Of a stretch of 64,000 nt of DNA, positions 50,901 through 59,900 are shown in pieces (the first letter of the stretch is position 1; each line of letters starts with the position of its first letter). This stretch comes from Branchiostoma floridae (Eukaryota; Chordata; Leptocardii; Amphioxiformes; Branchiostomatidae). The stretch covers positions 5,968,475 through 6,032,474 of the forward strand of contig NC_049995.1 in NCBI RefSeq assembly GCF_000003815.2, in the 5' to 3' direction. The notes under the pieces are model-generated. The model made no database searches. It was not told where the DNA came from and was given only the letters and a program-made list of their open reading frames with translations. The position numbers were made by a program, and so were the translations under genes.

Positions 50901-53900
50901 CTTGTTTTTGTGTCTGTGTCCTTAGGCTCCGGTTCTGGAGGCGGACAATGTGGTATGTATCTTGTACACATTTGCAAATCACTATTTGCTTGTAGGCTGC
51001 GACATAAATTGGTGGCGAACGTAACGGACCACGTCACACAGTACAAGCGGGAGATTCAGTTACATTTCTGAGAATGGATATAGGCACATTTTCTGTCCTA
51101 CAGCTGGTAGTACTACCAACATTGCCCGGGGTCAACAAGCACAGCAGTCTAGGACCCAGGTTGGCAATGCTGAAAATACTGTGGACGGGAACACAAACCC
51201 ATCTTTGAGGTCCTGCACATTAACCAGCTACGTAGAGAATCCGTGGTGGCGAGTCGACCTGGGTGTCTCCAAGTGTGTGGACAGAGTCGTCATCACCAAC
51301 CTACGGTCCTGTTGCTCGGAATACCTCAGGTGAACGTTCACTATTACGCAGGATTAGAATTCCATGCTATTCAACTTGATTTGTTAAAAGAAGCCTTTTC
51401 CGACTTGGGAAATGCTGGCATTTTTGAGCTGGAAATTACAAGTAAGGGGTTTGGCTATTTTATTTTGTGAAAATGAAACGCTATGTTTGGGGTCTCCTGG
51501 GCAGTCTAAGATATGTTTGGTGACCCTTGACCTACTCAGGGAGGATAGTAACAGTTCGTTCTGCTGCTGTGTTGGCCTTTACACCGTACGAAAATGACCG
51601 AAACGTTCTAGACAGACAAAATACAAGTCAGAATTTGCTGCCAATTTGGGTTTACCACCGACTAAACCTCAGGTAGGTGACTTTTGACAGCCCTTTTCTG
51701 ACATGTTTTCTACGTATGAGAGACTAAATTGGTGGCCTTTCACACTCAGCGGCTTCAAGCTGTACGTTGGAGACAACCCAACCGTGACCGACAACCCAAC
51801 GTGTGGGGGCGAGCAAGGGTCTACACTGGGCAAGTGGCAAATAACCGTGAGCTGTGGCCTTCGTACCGGCCGGTACGTGGGGATAGCTCTACCGGGCTGG
51901 AATTCCTTCGCCTTGTGTGAAGTGCAGGTCTTTGGAGGTAAGATTGTTTTGCTTTTCCGGGTTGTGGTTTGCTGTTTTCTGTTCTTATTCTCTAGTCTAC
52001 ACTTATTCTAATACTCGCATCCTGTACCTAATACTTAATCATTCAAAAGGGTTCGAGTTGGTTCCGTATCTATATTGTTGCTTATGGCCTTCATACGTAG
52101 TCAAACGCATAATGCGTACCTCATACGCCTTTGAACCATTTTGTGTAAGGTACTCTGGCATAATAGTAAGTTTAAGTAGTATTTCTGATAACTAATATGT
52201 GCTAGATTTGGTTGAAATTTCTTTGTCAAGTTGCCCCAAACAAGTAGTTGTAGTGTTCTGGATGCCGGGTCGATGTTTTTATAACATTCTATAAAGGAGA
52301 ATACATATTATATTATATATTCTGCACTAATATACAAAACGTTTCCCTTACCATGTTTCTCTGGTTCTGGAGGTGGACAAGCTACTCAACGTGGTATGTA
52401 ACTTACACAGATTAAAAACTTGGTATTGACTTAACACCTGGTGTAGACTGGTATATATCTACATGTACTGCCACCCGATTACTTTATATTCTCGGTTGCG
52501 TGTTAGATATTAAAAAAGGCTCTAACTGCTGGTACACCGAATTTATCTGTCGGCTTATGTGATAACATGTGACGCTGATAAACCTCAATTTTTTTCACAT
52601 TATAATGTGAATTACCTTACGTCAAACTTCATTGTTGTTTTGCAGAAAATTCACATACTTTTCACATTTATGCACATCTTAGTGGTATTCCATCACCCAT
52701 GTCCAGTATCAGGGTGAAATGCACGAAGTTGTCCTAAGTTAAGTTAGATGTCTGAAGTTGTCCAAAGTTGTCCAAAGTTGTACGAACTTGTCCGAAGTTA
52801 TGACGTCATCTAAACTTTGGACAGTCAGCCGGGTGGTGTACGGAGTTGTACGAACTTGTCCGAAGTTATGACGTCACGCTAACCATGACGTCATCTAAAC
52901 TTTGGACAGTCAGCCGGGTGGTGTACGGAGTTGTAAGAACTTGTCCGAAGTTATGACGTCACGCTAAGCATGACGTCATCTAAACTTTGGACAGTCAGCC
53001 GGGTGTACTGATCAGGTCGCGTATTCCTAGGAAGATGTCGCCTAGCATGACTTTGGCGATACATATACTACACTACGCGTCTACAAGTTTTCTGTGTTAC
53101 GTTCAAATGTCTCAACTGTCATTTCTAGAACTTTTTTCTAATGTTCTCATCTTCTTAGACGTCACAATCTGACGCTTACGTCACTAACTCAGGTGTTTTC
53201 GTAATTCGAAACCGGAATGCGTTCTTCGAACGGTGTCGTTTTTCAGTCTAACAGTTTGAAACCGTGTGGCGATGAAGTCGCCACGGCTACTTTTTAGTCT
53301 GTGTCTTTGACGAAATAGACTTTTTTAACGGGGGAATTACGGACAATATTATATCATATCATGTCGTGCAGTAAATCTTTGAAGGCTACAGATCTCCATT
53401 CGTCCTAGAGAGTCGAGTTTGACTGGAAGGATTTTCCGGAAGAACTTGTTCAGGTGGGTTAGTCGTATTAATCGCACCTTGATATCTTTTGAGTTCTGAC
53501 TTTTGATTCATAAATCTTATATTCTTTAGAAGTTACATCTTACAAAACAACAGATTTTTTTATCAGAATGCAGATTACTTATCTTTATTAAGATTTGTCT
53601 TATTCTTCACAGGGATGTTGTGCTGTTGCATCTGTTTTGTGCGTGCCAACGGTGGCTGTTTTATATAGCCTTATCACGGTCGCGGCTTTTGCTGTAAGCC
53701 AGGCACAAGTCTCTCCACCTGACACCAAATGGAGGGAAAATGTTCTTCTGTGGACAGCCATCTGTCTGCCAACAGGTAGATTTACTTCTTAACACCTTTT
53801 TATTGTTTCAAATCAAACGTTTGATTCAATGTAGATATAACGTTATATGTTCAAAATTTACAACCGTCATTTCTAGAACCAATACCTTGTCGAACATTCT

Positions 53901-56900
53901 TTTGCTTAACGTCACCAACAGACATTTACGTCATTTGCTCAGGTGATTTTTGAAATTCGAACCCGGAATGCGTTCGTAGAATGGTGTCGTTTTTCAATCT
54001 CTGTATTGCGCCACGGCTGCTTTTATTTCATTTGTTCTATTCTTTCTAAACATCTATTAGCGGGGATCAATGATGATAGGTAAGCGGAAAATTGATTTTT
54101 TAATGTATACAGAATTGCGATGATGTTGATCATTTTTGCGTCGATATCTGTTTCCATAAGGATTATTTATTATACGCTATTCTTAATATAAAGTAGTTAA
54201 AATGACCAGCTACTTAATGTTGTTTACCTGATTTTATTATTTGCTATTGCTTTGTTTAGTTTAGTGTTAGCGTTGTCTTCGAAAAGATAGCATTGATGAG
54301 ATGATTAAGTGTGTCTTGTAAATGAATCGTGAAACGATAAATAGCGACGACAACAATTAACGTTGGCATTAGTGAGTGACAATTTCTTTTTAATTAAAAC
54401 ACAGCGAAGCAGAAGAAGACATGAATAAGTCCATTGAGGCAAACGATGTGATCGGGGGAGAGAAAAGGAAGCTGTGCGCCGCTTCAACGCTGCTGTCTCC
54501 ACTATGTGATGCAGACGATGACTACGACTTTGCTCTGACAACCAATAAAAGGAGATCAATTTAAACAGTCTTTCTATGTAAAAGGGGTGTGACCGTGCAG
54601 GCAGAAAATGGCATACTTCTGTACTAAATGGTGGAAGTACTTCAATTAATTGTTAAATTACAAGGAATAAAATAACAACTACTACTTCTTATGATACAAA
54701 GTAGTGAAAGATGACTGCAATACATGTAGTTTATAAGTAGATAGGGGAGATGTTTTCAGGTACTTGTATTTAGAAGTGACGTAAAAAAAGGGAAATATAA
54801 TATTAAGAGTGAACTTAAATTATTTTGTGTGCATTGTTAAAACGAACGTTAAGAGGAGAAATAAAAGACAAAAAAATTGAAATAAATGAATTTTTTTACA
54901 TTGCATGAACATTGATTTTGTGCTGATTAATGTGCATCTATATTTTATTTGTTTATATGCGTGAGTGGTGTGTATCTTATTTACACATATATAAGTTTTT
55001 ACTATGTATTAATTAACTTGTTGACCTACCCTGCCTACTGTACGAAGTTAGATGACGTCACGTAACTTTGCACAACTTAGGACAACTTTGCACACTTGTT
55101 GACCTACCCTGCCCACTGTCCAAAGTTAGATGACGTCACGTAACTTTGCACAACTTAGGACAACTTTGCACACTTGTTGACCTACCCTGCCCACTGTCCA
55201 AAGTTAGATGACGTCACGTAACTTTGCACAACTTAGGACAACTTTGCACACTTGTTGACCTACCCTGCCTACTGTCCAAAGTTAGATGACGTCACGTAAC
55301 TTTGCACAACTTAGGACAACTTCGCACACTTGTTGACCTACCCTGCCGACTGTCCAAAGTTAGATGACGTCACGTAACTTTGCACAACTTAGGACAACTT
55401 CGCACACATGCCGCCCTACCCTGCCCACTGTCCAAAGTTAGATGACGTCACGTAACTTTGCACAACTTAGGACAACTTCGCACACATGCCGCCCTACCCT
55501 GCCCACTGTCCAAAGTTAGATGACGTCACGTAACTTTGCACAACTTAGGACAACTTCGCACACATGCCACCCTACCCTGCCTACTGTACGAAGTTAGATG
55601 ACGTCACGTAACTTTGCACAACTTCGGACAACTTCGTACACTTGACACCCTACCCTGCCTACTGTACGAAGTTAGATTACGTCATCCAATAAATGTTTTG
55701 ACGTCATCTGTGACTCCCGATATAGCATCAAAGCCAGTGGGAAACGGTTGTAACTTAGTACAACTTCGTACAACTTCGTACACCCTAACTTCGTGCACTT
55801 CACCCTGATACTGGACATAGCTCTATTCCATACACATGTTTACTACTTCGGATGGCCGCGTCTGACCTCAAATTAATTTAGAGCGCCTGTTTGGATGAAT
55901 TACGGATTCTAAACCTTTGTAAAAAGGCTGCGACGTTTTTGGGCCGTAGAATTCATGCAGCAAGAGATATCATACGTTGATGCTATTAAAGAAATATTCT
56001 ATAATTTCCAGTAGAGTCCAGTAGAATCCGTCTCATTGGAACTCCTGGTTCAGGCCCAAACGAAGGGCGTGTGGAAGTCCGGCCGGCCGACAGTTTTAGA
56101 TGGGGGCTGGTTTGCAGTAACAATTTCGACTTGAAGGATGCGGAAGTTGTTTGCAGAATGTTGGGTTATCCTCATGCAGATCAAGTTCGTCCTTCTGAGT
56201 ATTCCTATCCAGGTATATGCTATTTCTCACGCGTAACTTTTCATTACACGTGCCGAAACATATTAATCACTTTGAATTCTCTGCCTTTGTGATGGCCACA
56301 TATCCTCCGCATTCTTTCCTTCTTTACATTTAGGAACAGGACCAATCTACATGGATGGCCTACGGTGTAATGGAAACGAGAGTAGCCTGTTTAACTGCTC
56401 GTACCCAGGATGGGGGATTCATGACTGTAATCTAGTTGGCGTTGCTGGCATCGTCTGCGGTACATGAATATAATACCTGTTTCTATATCTACCTTACTCC
56501 AAGTCGTTTTACAATTTACCTGAAACAGTATAGACGCGATGGAAGGCTTAGGTCACATTTCCAAAAGGGGGCCCGGCCGCGATGTTTTAACCCTCTTCAG
56601 ACCGGGCTTTTTTGGTCATCCCTGGACCGGGGGGGGGGGGCTTTTGAGGCCCTCCATTTCTAAGTCCTATAACTCTAAAACGACGAGCCGTAAGGCCACC
56701 AAATTTATCGGACATAATTTCGACATAATATCTGACAAGTATGTGACGTTTGACGTTACGTTGACGTAAGATGACGTAATCATGACGTCATCAATTTGAT
56801 TACATTGGCCAAACCCATGAAAATTGGGTATTCTCAGAAAACTTGAATGTAAAAAATGTAACATCAAGTGCAGATAACAGAATAATAATGTTTATTACGA

Positions 56901-59900
56901 CTTGCGTTGCCAATAGCAACATCAATGACGTCAATATGACGTCATAAAATGACGTCATGCACATCTAAAATACGAGTTGGGCTCCGCCATATTATATCCA
57001 CCACCTTGAATTTTTAATAAAAAATACTTTTTATTGCAACAAATAATCACAAAGGGCAATGGAAATAGACTAAATTGATGCATTTAGATGGTATTGGATG
57101 AAAAAATACCAGGTAGTTACAAATTTTAACGGATAATTAGCTTGTTATTCTTGATCTGGCCATTCGGTCCGCCATCTTGGATTTTGGGCTGATGACGTCA
57201 TCAAATTAGCATAATTTATGCATATATAATTATGAAAGATATGCTGAATAATATAAGATTTTATTTATGTAACAAAATCGCAGTAATATAGCAAATAAAT
57301 GTGGAAAATACATAGTACCAAAAATAGTGATTTTTGGCAAAACTGCCTGTCAACAAACGGTTGCCATGGCAACAAGAAAAAATGGAAAATTTGTCAAACT
57401 TCATGAAATTGTTGCCAACAATATTCTAGGAAAACTCATTAAATTTGGTGGCTCTAGAGTAAGCCGTTCTGGCGTTATAGGACATCGAAGTAAGCGCGGG
57501 CCTCAACCCCCCCGGTCTGAATAGGGTTAAGAAACGAAAAAAAATAGAATCTATACCTAGAAATATACACATATTATGCCCATGAAACTTATTTTGACAT
57601 TTTTAATGCCTTTTATATCGTTCTTTTTACTCCCAATAGCTGCCCGGCCGGGTGCCGGTTTGGAAATGTGACCAACGCCTAAGGAACATAGTCTCTACCA
57701 GACTCCGGGTCGCTGGAAAACCGTAGAAATGGAACAAATAGAGGAGTAAGCAAGCCTACGATCGCAAGCTGTTTACCAGCCGGCTATACTTCTCTGACCT
57801 GCTTACTCCTCTATTTGTTCCATTTCTACGGTTTTCCAGCAACTCGGAGTCTGGTAGAGACCATGACGAACAAGTGATGCCGTCAAGAGCAATGACCTAT
57901 TTTCACCCTTCAGGACAATTAGCTATAGGATACCACTGATGATTTATTTATATTGTACAATGGAAAATACAATTACAGATTGTTGCTCAAGTAAATGTTC
58001 GTTTAGATTACAGCAGGATCCGCCTTACCGGGGGTTCTGGTCAAAACGAAGGACGTGTGGAAGTCCGGCTGGCCGACAGTTTCACCTGGGGCACAGTTTG
58101 TCAGGACCATTTTGACATGAGGGATGCAGGCGTTGTTTGTAAGATGTTGGGATATCCCCGTGCCCTACAAATTTATAACGATGCCTATTTCGGCCAAGGT
58201 AACATTATGTTTTTGTTTCGTTTTTATACCTAATTCCTTGTTACCTATGCCAAAAAGTTTATATTTTGGGCCAATTCTGTATACTCTTATAAATAAAGCA
58301 TAAATATCTAAAATATAATGTACTAACGTTGCGTTAATAACATATGGACTACTAGTATCATTTTTGTCATGTCCTTAAATTTATTATCATGAGATGACGC
58401 GCATTGTATCCCATGTAGGGAGTGGGCCAATCTTTTTGGATGACATACAGTGTAATGGAAACGAGAGTAGCCTGTTTGACTGCTCGTACCCAGGATGGAC
58501 GATTCACAACTGTGTTCATGGCCAAGATGCAGGCGTGGTGTGTGGTACGTCATTTTGCATTTCACTATAATATGTCTTTGATTTTTGTATCAATTCGTTA
58601 CGTATAATCTCGGCTACAGAAAGTGTCTTAATGTACATCTTTGCTTCTTCCATCATCTTTGTGTATTGGTAACCTTGTTGATTTCTGACCAAGTGCCAGT
58701 TTTGAAAACAGTATGGCCAAGCCAAGACGGTTCCATAATATTGCGAACACAGATTTATATGCTGTAATATCTTGAGAAAGCTAACTAATTTGCTTGTCAA
58801 TGAATAATAACGTTATTTCACGGTACGTGGTATTTAAAAATGTGTTTCTATTTTTTACAACTTCTAATTGTTTTACACTGGGGGGAGCTTGCTCTCAGGA
58901 CACGCGGTATTAATCCTATTTTGATCGTACGTGGGAGTGTCTTCTAATGGCAGCGCCAACTTTCATGTCGCATATAACCTAGACGGCTTATGTTAGAGCC
59001 ACCAAATGTAGTGAGTTTTCCTAAAAATTAATTGGCAACAACCGTTCGTTGACGGACATTTTACGGACGAAATTCGCTAATTTTGTGTTTAACAATGTAT
59101 TTCTTATGTTCGTTTGCTACATTACTGCTATTTTCTTACATAGATAAAATCTTATGTTATCTAAAAAGTAAACACGTCATCGGTCAAAATCCAAGATGGC
59201 AGACCGCATGCCCAGATCAAAATAACTAGCTTATTGTCCCTTAGATAATGTGACTACTTATCAATTTTCCAGCATAATACGTTTAAATGAACGTCTTAAG
59301 TCTATTTCCATTGTCTTTTGCGATTATTTGGTGCACGATTGTTGTTTTTTTCATATTCAAGGTGGTGGATATAAGATGGTAGAGCACAACTAGTATCTTA
59401 GTCATTTTATGACGCCATTTTGCCTTGATCTTCACTTGACTTGATGTAATGTTTTGTTGCATACTAAGTTTTCTGGGAATACCTAATTTGTCGTGGAACT
59501 AGGCAATATAATCAAAACGATGAGGTCACCACTACGTAATAGCGTCAAATTTATCAACCTTTAGACATTGTATATCTTATCCTCTGAAACTTTGGTGGTC
59601 CTATGATAAGTCGCTTAATAATTATAGGAATTAGAACGGACAGGCCTCAAAAGCCCCCATGGTCCAGGATTGACCGACAAGCCCAGTCTGAATAGGGTTA
59701 ATCCCCAACTCATTTGAATGGACATTAATTTAAAATCAAAATACCTTTTTTGATTCATTGACATTACATGCGAATTCCCATCAATATTAGATGAATCTCT
59801 CCTGCTGATTGCTACCAAGAAGGAATTATTGCAAGTTGATGTCCAAGACTGGTCAACGTCAAGAATTGCTTCATCAGGAGCCTTTTCCATTGACTACGAT

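Larger units (their letters stand above)
52694..55823. mobile_element. 3.1-kb TIR element with inverted subterminal arrays and a gene
   Basis: TATTCCAT occurs at 52686-52693 and 55824-55831 as an 8-bp target duplication. Five bases inside each end, ATGTCCAGTATCAGGGTGAA occurs in opposite orientations and continues TGCACGAAGTT. The left subterminal array has an 85-bp unit (52760-53007). The right array has nine units of 78 bp (about 55020-55700), inverted relative to the left. Units share ACTGTCCAAAGTT and TGACGTCA. The interior encodes four splice-compatible exons on the plus strand. An 8-bp duplication would fit hAT, P or Zisupton/KDZ-type elements; the superfamily is unassigned. Confidence 0.85.
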
